From UBA4421 sp002704225 (lineage in GTDB: Bacteria > Pseudomonadota > Gammaproteobacteria > Pseudomonadales > Azotimanducaceae): DNA of 56,808 bases. Made by a program: the position numbers and the translations under genes. Each line of letters begins with the position of its first letter. Positions within the stretch are counted from its first letter, which is position 1. The stretch is from the NCBI GenBank assembly GCA_902556425.1, contig CACDWG010000016.1:1-56808 (forward strand), in the 5' to 3' direction. Positions 16,858-26,723 of the stretch are shown here, one piece after another. The notes beneath the pieces were generated by a model, which searched no databases, was not told where the DNA came from, and saw only the letters and a program-made list of their open reading frames with translations.

Positions 16858-17874
16858 ATGACTGCAACATTTGCCTTCGCGGTTGGCATCCGCAACACCA
16901 ATGGTGCCGGACTGGTACTCGACTGCCTTTACCCGGCTCCGGTGATGAATCCCCAAGGGCCTGTGGCCGACGCCATTGCCGAACTGCCAGAGGGCATTAG
17001 CACACTCAACGATGCAGCCATCGATGCTCTGCAATCCACGGCTCCAAGCCTGATTCCCCCGGTTCTGCTGAAAAACCACCGTGAGAGTTCGTCAAATCAA
17101 GAGATGGTTGCTGTGCGACTTACAAATGACAACGACATCGGCAGCACCGAAGAGGCGTATTTAAAGCTGCACTTGCTGTCACACCGACTGACTCTTCCTA
17201 ACACACTAAATTTGAATGGTATTTTTGCCCATCTGCCCAACCTAGCCTGGACGTCAGCCGGGCCGATTGAGGTAGGCGAACTGCCCGAGGCGCTGCTAAA
17301 CGCACGCGCACAAGGCCTCAATCTCGAGGTGTTCTCTGTCGACAAATTCCCCAAGATGGTCAACTACGTGGTTCCGACAGGGGTACGCATCGCCGACGCC
17401 AGCCGAATCCGACTCGGTGCCTACTTAGGTGAAGGCACCACGGTCATGCACGAGGGCTTTGTGAACTTCAACGCGGCGGCGTTAGGCCCCAACATGGTCG
17501 AAGGCCGTATCTCTCAAGGGGTCACCATTGGTGCCGGAACGGATCTTGGCGGCAGTTCCAGCACCCAAGGTACCTTGTCCGGTGGCGGCGAAATCGTCAT
17601 CAGTATCGGTGAGCAATGCCTTGTCGGCGCTAACGCAGGTACCGGCATCCCGCTGGGAGATCGATGCACTATCGAAGCCGGGCTGTACATCACCGCCGGC
17701 ACACCGGTAACCGTAAAAGACGAGCACGGAGAGGTGGTTCGACAGGTCAAAGCCAGAGATCTGGCCGGACACTCGGATCTGCTGTTCATCCGCGACGCGC
17801 AAACCGGTCAGGTAGTATGCAGAACCAACCGTCGGGCCATCGAACTGAACGACACTCTGCACAGACACAACTGA
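16858..17874 (+). CDS. dapD: Tetrahydrodipicolinate N-succinyltransferase DapD (long form)
   Basis: Succinylates tetrahydrodipicolinate using succinyl-CoA. 338 residues, the longer class found in Pseudomonas rather than the 274-residue E. coli form. The N-terminal half is specific to this class. From about residue 180 there is a left-handed beta-helix (GVRIADASRIRLGAYLGEGT, then GRISQGVTIGAGTDLGGSSS). It ends sharing one base with the dapE start (TGATG), so the pair is translationally coupled. Confidence 0.95.
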   Translation: MTATFAFAVGIRNTNGAGLVLDCLYPAPVMNPQGPVADAIAELPEGISTLNDAAIDALQSTAPSLIPPVLLKNHRESSSNQEMVAVRLTNDNDIGSTEEAYLKLHLLSHRLTLPNTLNLNGIFAHLPNLAWTSAGPIEVGELPEALLNARAQGLNLEVFSVDKFPKMVNYVVPTGVRIADASRIRLGAYLGEGTTVMHEGFVNFNAAALGPNMVEGRISQGVTIGAGTDLGGSSSTQGTLSGGGEIVISIGEQCLVGANAGTGIPLGDRCTIEAGLYITAGTPVTVKDEHGEVVRQVKARDLAGHSDLLFIRDAQTGQVVCRTNRRAIELNDTLHRHN

Positions 17875-19046
17875 TGAGCCAAGCCCAGTCTATTCTTGAA
17901 CTCGCTCAAGCCCTGATCCGGCGCGTATCAGTCACGCCGGAAGACGCCGGATGCCAAGAACTCATCGGTGAGCTGCTGCGAGACCTAGGCTTCGTTACGG
18001 AACAAATTAACGCCCACGGCGTGCACAATCTCTGGGCATGGCGCGGCCAAGACCCCAGCGAGGCGGACGGCCCGCATCTCATGTTCGCAGGCCATACCGA
18101 TGTGGTGCCATCCGGCCCGGTCGAAGACTGGGATACACCACCGTTTGAGCCGACCATTCGCGACGGTATGCTGTATGGGCGTGGTGCGGCGGACATGAAA
18201 TCCAGCCTTGCAGCGATGATTTATGCTATCGAATCATTATTAAAAAAAGATGGTAACCCTTTAGGAACATTGAGCTTTTTAATCACCAGCGACGAAGAAG
18301 GCGACGCCATACACGGTACTCGCCACGCGATCCGCGAACTGGCGAGCCGAGGCATTCGCCCAGACTACTGCATTGTCGGAGAACCCAGCTCGAGCGAACA
18401 ACTGGGTGATGTCGTACGCTGCGGCCGACGCGGTTCATTGAATGGCAACGTCACCGTTAAGGGCATCCAAGGCCATGTGGCCTATCCAGATTCCGTGGCG
18501 AACCCCATTCACATGGCGGCTCCGGCCTTAGCCGCCCTGGCTGACGAAGTTTGGGATACCGGCAACGCCTACTACCCGCCTTCCAGCCTGCAAATATCGA
18601 ACATCCAATCCGGCACCGGAGCGACCAACGTGGTGCCCGGAGAGCTGACCGCATTGTTTAACATCCGCTTCAATACCGAGCAGACCGAGGCCGTTTTGCG
18701 GAGTCGGGTTGAGGAAATCTTCCAGCAGCACGGTTTGGAAACCGAGTTTCAGTGGCAACTGTCAGGCCCTCCGTTCTTGACCGTCCACGGTGCGCTAACC
18801 GCCGCGGTACAGGCAGCCGTCCTCGAGGAAACCGGACTGGAGACCGAACTCTCCACATCCGGCGGCACCTCGGATGGCCGCTTCATTTCACCTTGGGACG
18901 GAGCAGGCGAGGCTCGGGTTGAAGTCGTCGAGCTGGGCCCAATCAACGCCACCATTCATAAAATCAACGAGTGCGTCGCAATCAACGACCTCGCACCCTT
19001 AGCCAGGATCTATGAGGGTATTGCGATACGCTTGCTGAAAAAATAG
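17874..19046 (+). CDS. dapE: Succinyl-diaminopimelate desuccinylase DapE
   Basis: Di-zinc M20 peptidase-family enzyme releasing succinate from N-succinyl-L,L-diaminopimelate. The start is the ATG overlapping the dapD stop, giving 390 residues (E. coli 375). Metal-binding segments are visible: FAGHTDVVPSGPVEDW, GRGAADMKSSLAAM, TSDEEGDAIHGTRH (catalytic Glu pair), and near the C-terminus STSGGTSDGRFI with the final His in INATIHKINE. dapC, dapD and dapE together give the whole succinylase branch after DapA/DapB. Confidence 0.96.
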   Translation: MSQAQSILELAQALIRRVSVTPEDAGCQELIGELLRDLGFVTEQINAHGVHNLWAWRGQDPSEADGPHLMFAGHTDVVPSGPVEDWDTPPFEPTIRDGMLYGRGAADMKSSLAAMIYAIESLLKKDGNPLGTLSFLITSDEEGDAIHGTRHAIRELASRGIRPDYCIVGEPSSSEQLGDVVRCGRRGSLNGNVTVKGIQGHVAYPDSVANPIHMAAPALAALADEVWDTGNAYYPPSSLQISNIQSGTGATNVVPGELTALFNIRFNTEQTEAVLRSRVEEIFQQHGLETEFQWQLSGPPFLTVHGALTAAVQAAVLEETGLETELSTSGGTSDGRFISPWDGAGEARVEVVELGPINATIHKINECVAINDLAPLARIYEGIAIRLLKK

Positions 19047-19058
19047 CTGGGCGAATTT

Positions 19059-19784
19059 GTGACAATCCGGATCGCCATCATTGCAAGCTTGGGTGTTCTC
19101 TGGGTACTGGTGAATTTACCCGCCAGCCTGGTGCGCAACGTGATCGACAGCGAGCAATTTGCCTTGATCGCGCCGAATGGCACCGTATGGCAGGGCTCCG
19201 CGAGGCTGGTCACGGCACTTGGCATCGAGAGCCGAATCCAATGGCAGACAACCCTTTGGCAGCCGGGCCTTGACCTCAACATCACCGACAAAAACAGCGC
19301 AATCACCGGCCGGATCGAGTTTGGCATCGCGGCGCAAAAACTCCAACTCACCGGAACAATCGATGCAAGCACGCTGGCCCCCTTACTGCGGCGCTACGAT
19401 CTCTTCCTGCCGGGGACGTTTACGCTAAACCAGATGACCTTTCTTTGGCAGCCGCCAACTGCACGAATGGCGGCACCCTCCAGCCTGATATGGAGTGGCG
19501 GAGATCTGCGCTACATCCTGGCTAAACGGCAGTACCAGGCCGTTATGCCTCCGCTCGTGGCCAAGGTAGCGAGCAACCCACAGGGCGAACTGGAAGCACG
19601 AGTTGTCGCTGACGATCAGAACGATGCGCTACTGATGATTCTGCGCTGGAAAAACAATGGCAATCTGTACTTTGGCGTCACCCGCAGGATGCTGCGTCTG
19701 GCCAACTACCCCTGGTCTGGCGGCGAGTCCGAATCCACATTAATCTTCGAAGTAGAACGCAAACTGACGCAGCCTCCGGGCTAA
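19059..19784 (+). CDS. gspN: Type II secretion system protein N
   Basis: 241 residues from GTG 19059, only 12 bases after dapE. A single N-terminal membrane segment (IRIAIIASLGVLWVLVNLPA) precedes a periplasmic beta-rich domain with VWQGSA and ITGRIEFG, the pattern of GspN. GspN is an accessory inner-membrane protein of the secretion apparatus. The protein is divergent, and the call rests on this pattern plus gspC and gspD immediately downstream. Confidence 0.82.
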   Translation: MTIRIAIIASLGVLWVLVNLPASLVRNVIDSEQFALIAPNGTVWQGSARLVTALGIESRIQWQTTLWQPGLDLNITDKNSAITGRIEFGIAAQKLQLTGTIDASTLAPLLRRYDLFLPGTFTLNQMTFLWQPPTARMAAPSSLIWSGGDLRYILAKRQYQAVMPPLVAKVASNPQGELEARVVADDQNDALLMILRWKNNGNLYFGVTRRMLRLANYPWSGGESESTLIFEVERKLTQPPG

Positions 19785-19895
19785 TGGCCCAAATAGCGCA
19801 AATGCCGCTGGCATTTTCCCCACAAGCCATCACAATCACGATTTTCGTGCCGGATCGCATCCTGCGGCCAACACAGTAACAGAGACGGTCTTCTC

Positions 19896-20774
19896 ATGCC
19901 CCAATCTCTCCAGCTTTGGCTACCAAGGGCCTTGACCTTACTGCAATGGGTATGCGGCCTGGGCATCGCCTACGCCATCGCTAACACAACCCTGGTGTTG
20001 GTTGGCGACGGAACAAGCCCTGTCCAGCCATCCCAATCGCCAGCAGCATTCGCTGCGGACTCACGCTCGCTGCCGCCGGCGCCGACTGTGGCGGACCTGA
20101 CCAAGCGAGATCTGTTTGGCAACGCCGGTCCAGCCAACGCCATACGCTCATCTGTGCCGGCAGTGCCAACGCGTCTGCCATTGACGCTCGAAGCTGTTTT
20201 TGTCAGCAGCAGACCGGAACAATCCAGTGCCATCATTTCTCAACGTGGCAAGCCGGGCAAACTTTATGGCCCCGGCGATACGCTACCGGGCAATGCCCGG
20301 TTGTCCGAAGTCGAGGCGACGCAGGTTATTCTGCAGCGCGCAGGGGTGAGAGAGGCACTCGCCTTTAAGTCGAAATTCCAAGCGACATCCCACCAAGCTT
20401 CGCAGCCCGGGCGGCAAGCCAACACCACGTCGAATCAGACAACGCTGCGGGACTCGAAGAAGCCGCTGCTTCAGCAACTCACGACAGAGCTTGCCCAAGA
20501 CCCTGACACCGCGCTCGAACGATTAGGCGTGAGTCAGAACAAAGGCGGCGGCTATCGGGTCAGCAGTTCCGCTAGCAACCCGTATTTGACGCAATCCGGA
20601 TTACAGGCTGGCGATGTTGTACTGTCCATCAATGGACGCCCGCTGGGCGATATCAGCGTTGATCGCATGGCCCTGGCCAACCTTGCGACCTCTGACAGCG
20701 TCCGCGTGGAATTGCTTCGCAATGGCCAAACGCTGACCATTACCACCCGAGTGCCCGAAACACTTCGTCAATAA
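19896..20774 (+). CDS. gspC: Type II secretion system protein C (inner-membrane clamp)
   Basis: Links the inner-membrane platform to the GspD secretin. 292 residues. One membrane span lies at about 10-35 (WVCGLGIAYAIANTTLVLVG). The homology region follows at about 60-150 (LFGNAG, then LPLTLEAVFVSSRPEQSSAI and YGPGDTLPGNARLSEV), then a Ser/Gln-rich linker and a C-terminal PDZ domain (LTQSGLQAGDVVLSINGRPL). It lies 12 bases before gspD. The 111-base gap after gspN holds no obvious gene. Confidence 0.92.
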   Translation: MPQSLQLWLPRALTLLQWVCGLGIAYAIANTTLVLVGDGTSPVQPSQSPAAFAADSRSLPPAPTVADLTKRDLFGNAGPANAIRSSVPAVPTRLPLTLEAVFVSSRPEQSSAIISQRGKPGKLYGPGDTLPGNARLSEVEATQVILQRAGVREALAFKSKFQATSHQASQPGRQANTTSNQTTLRDSKKPLLQQLTTELAQDPDTALERLGVSQNKGGGYRVSSSASNPYLTQSGLQAGDVVLSINGRPLGDISVDRMALANLATSDSVRVELLRNGQTLTITTRVPETLRQ

Positions 20775-20786
20775 TCGAGTTTACTT

Positions 20787-22742
20787 ATGACCGCAATGCC
20801 ACTCCGAAACGCATTTTACCCTAGCAGGCACGTTGCCCTAGCGTTGCTGATGGCTCTCTTCCTAGCCAATGCATCACCCACCGCTACAGCACAAGCCAGT
20901 GCCGAGGAAGAGCAAACCTGGCAAATGGCGACGCGCAACGCGGACATTCAGGAATTTGTTGCCCAGGTCGCAAAAATCACCGGCAAAACCTTTGTCATCG
21001 ACCCCAAACTCAAGGGCCAAGTCAACGTGGTGTCTGAGACCCCCCTGGGCAAGCAGGGTGTGTACGAACTGTTCCTCAGCGTCCTGAGACTGCAAAACTA
21101 CACCGCCGTGCCCTCTGGCAACGTGATTCGTATTCAGCAAAGCGCGACCGGCAAGCAAACTCCCGGGGCACAAGACAACGCGCTCAACGCAGCCCCAGAA
21201 GAACTGGTCACAGAAATCATCGCTGTACAGAACGTAAAATCCGAAGACCTGCTAAAAATCCTTAGGCCACTGATTCCGCAATACGGTCATATTGGTAGTG
21301 TCAGCCAACCCAACGTCATCATCCTTTCCGACCACGCCGACAACATTTCGCGCCTGAAGAGCATCATCGCCGATATTGACGTCGCGCAGACCAACGACAT
21401 TGTCATGGTGCCCTTGAAAGAAGCTTGGGTAGGCAATGTGGTGGACATCCTGCAAAAAGTCGCACCGGATCAGTTGGGCCCCAATGCTCAAGGACCCCAG
21501 CGCATTCAGATCATCGCCAACGAGCGCAACAATTCCCTCGTGCTGAGAGGACAAACCGCTTCCATCGCGGAATTACTGCAGATCATCGAGAAGTTGGACC
21601 GCCCCACGACCACCACCGATGCCACCCAAGTGGTGATGTTGAATCACGCCGACGCAGACAATGTGGCCAACATTTTGAACAGCCTGATCAGTCAGCGCGA
21701 TAACCAATCAAATACGGGCAACAGCGGCAGCATTACCATTCAACCCGATACCAGCCTGAATGCCATCGTTGTGCGTGCAGACCCGACGGCAATGAACGAA
21801 GTGCTCAACATCGTCCAGCGCCTGGATACACCACGCGCGCAGGTATTGATCGAAGCTGCCATTGTAGAAATCAGTATGAACGACGACTTCGAGGCCGGGG
21901 TTGAACTGGCGTCACTGGACTCAAGTGGCGAAAACGTTCCACTGGTAAATACCGCCATGGGCACCACCGTTTCATCACTGCTACGCGCCATGATCAACGA
22001 AGACGGCACGGTGAATAACGCGCCAGTAGCAGCCTTGGGAGGCGTAACAAAACCCACCCTCGCTGTGGCTCAGGTGGATCTTGATGGGATCTCCTTTGGC
22101 GCGGTTGTGAGTGCGCTTGCCAGTCTCAGCAATGCTAATTTGCTGTCGACGCCAAGCATCGTAACGCTCGATAACACCGAAGCTAAAATTGTAGTTGGCG
22201 AAGAAATCCCCTTCCGCTCGGGTTCGTTCACCACGACAGGTGATGGATCAAACAACCCGTTCACCACCGTCACCCGCGAAGACGTAGGCATTGAACTCAC
22301 GGTGACGCCCCACGTATACGACAACAAAGAAGTCCGTATGGAGGTTGCGCAAAACATTTCAAACGTTCTCGACAGCACGGTGGGCAGCTCTACCTTTGCC
22401 GACGTAGTCACCTCCAAACGCTCCATCGAGACTACCGTCTTAGCCTCGTCGGGAGAAACCATCGTCCTGGGCGGCCTGATTCAAGACAACGCCAACCGCA
22501 GCGAAAACCGCGTCCCGGTATTGGGCAGCATTCCGGTCATTGGCAATCTGTTCAAGTCGAAGAGCAAAAGGCAGGTGAAAACCAATTTGGTGGTTTTTAT
22601 CAGACCAACGGTTATCGCAGACAAAGATCAAAACAGCGATCTAACCCGCGCGAAGCTTAACGGCATTTGGGAAGTCGGCGGCGCCGAAGGCGAGACAATT
22701 TCCGAAGACGATCTCTTTACCGGGGATATTCCTAAACCTTGA
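20787..22742 (+). CDS. gspD: Type II secretion system secretin GspD
   Basis: Forms the outer-membrane channel of type II secretion. 651 residues. A signal peptide covers about 1-35 (ending near TATAQA). The N0 domain starts TWQMATRNADIQEFVAQV, and three N1-N3 ring domains follow to about residue 355. The secretin core (about 425-620) contains VPVLGSIPVIGNLFKSK and NLVVFIRPTVI. A short acidic tail follows. The remaining gsp genes (E to M) are not next to it; plsB follows instead. Confidence 0.95.
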   Translation: MTAMPLRNAFYPSRHVALALLMALFLANASPTATAQASAEEEQTWQMATRNADIQEFVAQVAKITGKTFVIDPKLKGQVNVVSETPLGKQGVYELFLSVLRLQNYTAVPSGNVIRIQQSATGKQTPGAQDNALNAAPEELVTEIIAVQNVKSEDLLKILRPLIPQYGHIGSVSQPNVIILSDHADNISRLKSIIADIDVAQTNDIVMVPLKEAWVGNVVDILQKVAPDQLGPNAQGPQRIQIIANERNNSLVLRGQTASIAELLQIIEKLDRPTTTTDATQVVMLNHADADNVANILNSLISQRDNQSNTGNSGSITIQPDTSLNAIVVRADPTAMNEVLNIVQRLDTPRAQVLIEAAIVEISMNDDFEAGVELASLDSSGENVPLVNTAMGTTVSSLLRAMINEDGTVNNAPVAALGGVTKPTLAVAQVDLDGISFGAVVSALASLSNANLLSTPSIVTLDNTEAKIVVGEEIPFRSGSFTTTGDGSNNPFTTVTREDVGIELTVTPHVYDNKEVRMEVAQNISNVLDSTVGSSTFADVVTSKRSIETTVLASSGETIVLGGLIQDNANRSENRVPVLGSIPVIGNLFKSKSKRQVKTNLVVFIRPTVIADKDQNSDLTRAKLNGIWEVGGAEGETISEDDLFTGDIPKP

Positions 22743-22782
22743 TGGAATCACCGATTTGATCAGCTGAGGTCGAGATTTGATC

Positions 22783-25281
22783 ATGAGCAAGAGTCACCCA
22801 CGTCACTCATCGAATCGTGCCCTATGGCACAGGGCCATTACCGCAGGCATCCAACCCTCACTCAGTGGCGATAAGATACTGCGACGGTCTGGCGACCCGG
22901 CAGAAAGCAATCGGGCCGCACCCTCAATTGTTTATGTGCAACGCGGCCAATCATTGACTGATGCATTGATTGTCGACAAAGCCATCGCATCCATTCGGAA
23001 TGAAGAACAGGCCGGTTGGCCCAACTCACCGCTCGAGCCCCTAGCGTTCGATACCTGGCAGTTGCCAATAAGTACCATCGCCCTCGCCAAGCGTTTTGCG
23101 GGTCGAGTCACGATGCGCAAAGTACCAACGCAGCTCACCCAGCTAATCGAAACACCGGTCAGCGTACAAGCCAATGTGACCATCGTACCCGTCTGCGTTT
23201 TTTGGGGACGCAGCTGGTCTCCGAAGGACAGCTTCTTACGCAGCCTGACTTCCGAGCAACGCTCGACCACCGCGGGCTTCAAGCGCCTGCTTGGGCTCAT
23301 CTTCAACCGTGGCGACGTACACGTCTGCTTTGGTAAACCCGTGTCCTTAGCGGAACTGGCCAATCATCAAAGAGGCGCAGACTTTGCGGTGCGCCGAGCG
23401 GCGCGGCTACTGCGCATGCGCTTTAAAGCGATGGAGTTCGTCACGCTCGGGCCTGACCAATCCCATCGCAGAACCTTGTTAAATCAGGTCGTTAGAGCCA
23501 ATCGGGTACGCAAAACCATTGATACTCTGCACGCCGAGAATGCTGCCGATCGCAGCCTGAGTCAGGCGAATCTGGATAAAAATGCGCTCAAGATCGCCAG
23601 AACCATCGCATCGGATTTGACCTACAGCACGATTCGCGGCTTTTTGATTTTTCTGTCCTGGTTTTGGCGACGTATTTATGACGGCGTCAACGTGCAGGGT
23701 TTGGATGCCCTGCGTGCCTTAAACGAAACTCATACGTTGGTTTATGTACCGACACATCGCAGTCACATCGACTATTTGGTGCTGAGTTATTCACTGTATA
23801 TGAACGGCATCATGCTGCCACACATTGCCGCAGGCGATAATCTCAACATGCCTGTCTTAGGGAGACTGCTGCGTCAGGGCGGCGCCTTCTTCATGCGCCG
23901 CAGCTTTCGCGACGACCCGCTGTACACGGCGGTTTTCGAGGAATATCTCTATCGCGTTCTCTCCAACGGCTACAGTGTGGAATTTTTCCCAGAAGGAGGG
24001 CGAAGCCGAAGCGGTCGACTGCTGGCACCGAAGTTCGGTCTGCTCAAGCTGTGTCTGGAGAATCAGCGACGAGGTTTACCGAAGCCCCTCGCCTTTGTGC
24101 CCATCTACTTCGGCTATGAAAAAGTTGTCGAGAGTGGCAGTTACCTCAGCGAACTGCGGGGTAGTGCTAAGAGACAGGAACGTCTGATGGACCTGTTCAC
24201 CAATATTCAGGTGATTCGCCAACACTTTGGTCGCCTGCAGGTTAACCTGGCACCAGCCATCAAGCTGGACGAATGGCTACAACAGGCCGACATCACCCAC
24301 CAATCAGCAGACCGGCAGCTAGAAGAACTGGGCCAGGCGATCATGCAGCGCATCAACCGGCAGGCAAGCGTCAATCCGGTCAATCTGGTGGCACTCGCCA
24401 TTACGCATCGAACTCACCTAACGCTGCAAGAACACACGCTGACCGACCAGGTCGAGTGTTACCGAACGCTCAGCTTGGCACTTTACGGCGACGGCATTTT
24501 GACAGACAACGTTGAGGGGGCCGGCAGCGTGATCCGTCAGGTTGCCGCCTTGGGCTTTATCGACCGAGATCCGGAAGAAGCCTGGATCACTTGTTCACCC
24601 GGTGCAGCGACCCTGCTGACTTGGTACCGCAACAACGTACTGCACTTGTTTGCCCTGCCCGCGCTGATCGCCCTCTTGATTTCGCGCTCCACTGGAGGAC
24701 TGGCCGAGCGAGCGCTGATCGAACAGGTCGCACTGATCTACCCGTACGTTGCCCAGGAACTCACCACCGACCCAGAACCAAATATCTCGGCGGCCCTGGA
24801 TGCTCTGGAGGCACAGGGCCTTATCCGACGCAACGGGCAAATGCTCCTGCCGCCAAACAAACCCAGCGAGGCGTACGAACAGCTCGCGCAACTGGCCAGT
24901 TCGATATTGGAAATGTTGCAGCGCATGTACGTGGTGGTCTGTATCGCAACACAGCGTCCTCTCACGGCTGACGAGCTGAAATCACACAGCTTGGCAACGG
25001 CGAAAAAACTGGCACGACTGTTAGGCATCACCGGAGCAGAATTTTCAGAGGATCGACTGTTCGATGCCTTCCTTGACCGCCTGCTGGCAGCACATCATAT
25101 GACCCGAAACGAACGTGGACACCTCGTCGCGTCACCGCTGATGCACCAAGTCGCTGAGCGCGCGGCAGAGCAGATCATCGAACCGTCGGTCCATCTGGCG
25201 TTACAGCGGGTGATCCGGAGCAGTCTTGGGGACATCACGCAGCCCCAAGATACACATCAAAACGAACACTCTTCCCCTTGA
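22783..25281 (+). CDS. plsB: Glycerol-3-phosphate 1-O-acyltransferase PlsB
   Basis: First acylation of glycerol-3-phosphate in phospholipid synthesis, at the inner membrane. 832 residues (E. coli 807). Acyltransferase block I is VPTHRSHIDYLV with His325 and Asp330 (HxxxxD). Block III is VEFFPEGGRSRSG, and a PIYFGYEK segment follows. The ATG at 22783 was chosen. An in-frame TTG at 22777 has a GAGGT about 6 bases upstream, so a start two codons earlier is possible. The 3-prime end overlaps the convergent rsmJ by 47 bases. Confidence 0.96.
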   Translation: MSKSHPRHSSNRALWHRAITAGIQPSLSGDKILRRSGDPAESNRAAPSIVYVQRGQSLTDALIVDKAIASIRNEEQAGWPNSPLEPLAFDTWQLPISTIALAKRFAGRVTMRKVPTQLTQLIETPVSVQANVTIVPVCVFWGRSWSPKDSFLRSLTSEQRSTTAGFKRLLGLIFNRGDVHVCFGKPVSLAELANHQRGADFAVRRAARLLRMRFKAMEFVTLGPDQSHRRTLLNQVVRANRVRKTIDTLHAENAADRSLSQANLDKNALKIARTIASDLTYSTIRGFLIFLSWFWRRIYDGVNVQGLDALRALNETHTLVYVPTHRSHIDYLVLSYSLYMNGIMLPHIAAGDNLNMPVLGRLLRQGGAFFMRRSFRDDPLYTAVFEEYLYRVLSNGYSVEFFPEGGRSRSGRLLAPKFGLLKLCLENQRRGLPKPLAFVPIYFGYEKVVESGSYLSELRGSAKRQERLMDLFTNIQVIRQHFGRLQVNLAPAIKLDEWLQQADITHQSADRQLEELGQAIMQRINRQASVNPVNLVALAITHRTHLTLQEHTLTDQVECYRTLSLALYGDGILTDNVEGAGSVIRQVAALGFIDRDPEEAWITCSPGAATLLTWYRNNVLHLFALPALIALLISRSTGGLAERALIEQVALIYPYVAQELTTDPEPNISAALDALEAQGLIRRNGQMLLPPNKPSEAYEQLAQLASSILEMLQRMYVVVCIATQRPLTADELKSHSLATAKKLARLLGITGAEFSEDRLFDAFLDRLLAAHHMTRNERGHLVASPLMHQVAERAAEQIIEPSVHLALQRVIRSSLGDITQPQDTHQNEHSSP

Positions 25282-25993
25282 TCTGAAAGTCCACCTGGCC
25301 TGTGACATCGTCCTTAAGTCGGCGCTTAACCACCACACGCCCCGAACACTGGGCCTTGGCCAACGCCAGCAGTTCCGCCAGTTCATCTTCAAGCTCGAGG
25401 CTCCCAGCCAACGGGTCTTCCGTTAACTGACGCAAATGCTGTAAACCCCGATTCGGCAGCGCCTTTTTGGCAATGCGGGGGAACATAGGGTCCAGCAGCA
25501 CCACATCCCAGATCTTTGCCGGGGCTGTATCACCACCAGACGATCGACCTTGCAGGACATTGCTGGCTTGATCGCAGACCGTCTCGGTACGCGGAATATG
25601 CTGGGCGCGGTCATGCAGCAACATCCAGATTAGGCGGTCACGTTCTACCAAACACACTTGTGCACCCAACTGAGCGAGCAACAGGCCATCGCTGCCATAG
25701 CCAGCACAGGCATCCAAAACATTCCGACCCGTCAGATTGGAACCACAGGCCCTCGTCAATTCCGTGCGGTTGCCGCCCCTGCCCGCTCTGCGCAACAGAT
25801 CCGCATTAGAAGGTTGATAAGGTTGAGCATAACCGGGCATGCAAAGCCACAGACCGGCATGATCGAGGTACAGTCCTGCCTCACTGACCACAGGAGCGCT
25901 CTGTGCGGGCTCTAAGCGACACCACGAGCCATAAAACGCCGCCTGCTCTGTTTGCTCGGGGCGGTGATACAGCACGGGGAGTGCCCTATTCAC
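25235..25993 (-). CDS. rsmJ: 16S rRNA (guanine1516-N2)-methyltransferase RsmJ
   Basis: SAM-dependent methyltransferase acting on the 30S subunit. 252 residues from GTG 25993. The SAM-binding motif is VLDACAGYGSDGLLLAQLG, with an acidic residue ending the next strand (CLVERD). The catalytic-type motif is VVLLDPMFP, and VVVKRR with KGKSVRFDVYLG near the end is typical of RsmJ. It overlaps the tsaB stop as GTGA, so the pair is coupled. Tail-to-tail with plsB, sharing 47 coding bases. Confidence 0.9.
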   Translation of the reverse strand: MNRALPVLYHRPEQTEQAAFYGSWCRLEPAQSAPVVSEAGLYLDHAGLWLCMPGYAQPYQPSNADLLRRAGRGGNRTELTRACGSNLTGRNVLDACAGYGSDGLLLAQLGAQVCLVERDRLIWMLLHDRAQHIPRTETVCDQASNVLQGRSSGGDTAPAKIWDVVLLDPMFPRIAKKALPNRGLQHLRQLTEDPLAGSLELEDELAELLALAKAQCSGRVVVKRRLKDDVTGQVDFQIKGKSVRFDVYLGAA

Positions 25994-26703
25994 GTGACTG
26001 GGGTAGCCGCCGTGGTGCTTTTGCGCCAGGGCGAATCCCCCTCAACATAGATGGGAAGCGCCATTTCAGCCGGCTTCGATAACCCGTTTGCGTGCTCCTC
26101 ACGCACGCGTTCAATCATCGCTATGGCGTTCATCTCGTTCTCGGTCTGGTCGGCAAAGGGAATGTTTGCGTCCAACCACGTGGGGCGCGGCCCAAGCCCC
26201 TTAAGCTCTGTTACGGGAACCGGAAGTTCCGTCAGCCAATCGGGTGCCTCGGTATGGAGCCGATCCTCACGCAGCAGCGAAAGAGCGCTGCCCTCGGTTT
26301 GCTGGTAAACGGCCAAGTAAAACGCATCGGCCCGGCTAGGCACCACCGTCAGCCAACACTGCCGGTCGTCTGCCGACGATGGGCTGGCATGCAAGGCACT
26401 GCGCAACACAATCTCGGAACCGGGCATCGGTACGACACTCGCGCCGCTGGCCATGGCAATGCCCTGAGCCACAGAGGCCGCGATGCGCACACCGGTAAAT
26501 GAACCCGGGCCGGCACCAAAACCAATCAGCTCGGTGTCGCGCGCCGCAATGCCAGCCTCTCGGTACAAGTCATCCAGCATGGGCAACACTTGCTCGTTAT
26601 GGCGTCGCAACAGTTTTTCATGACGGCAGAACATCTGGTTCTGGACCGCCAAGGCTAGGCTACAATAGGCCGTAGAAGTCTCAATACATAGGGTGACAGT
26701 CAT
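25990..26703 (-). CDS. tsaB: tRNA threonylcarbamoyladenosine synthesis protein TsaB
   Basis: Partner of TsaD in making t6A37 on ANN-decoding tRNAs. The ATG at 26703 gives 237 residues starting MTVTLCIETSTAYCSLALA, the ASKHA-fold first strand. HNEQVLPMLDDLY and GFGAGPGSFTGVRIA are the TsaB signatures. The metal-binding HxxxH of TsaD is absent, as expected for TsaB. Divergent from moeA with only 20 bases between the start codons. Confidence 0.94.
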   Translation of the reverse strand: MTVTLCIETSTAYCSLALAVQNQMFCRHEKLLRRHNEQVLPMLDDLYREAGIAARDTELIGFGAGPGSFTGVRIAASVAQGIAMASGASVVPMPGSEIVLRSALHASPSSADDRQCWLTVVPSRADAFYLAVYQQTEGSALSLLREDRLHTEAPDWLTELPVPVTELKGLGPRPTWLDANIPFADQTENEMNAIAMIERVREEHANGLSKPAEMALPIYVEGDSPWRKSTTAATPVT

Positions 26704-26723
26704 TGAACGAGCATAGCCAACCA

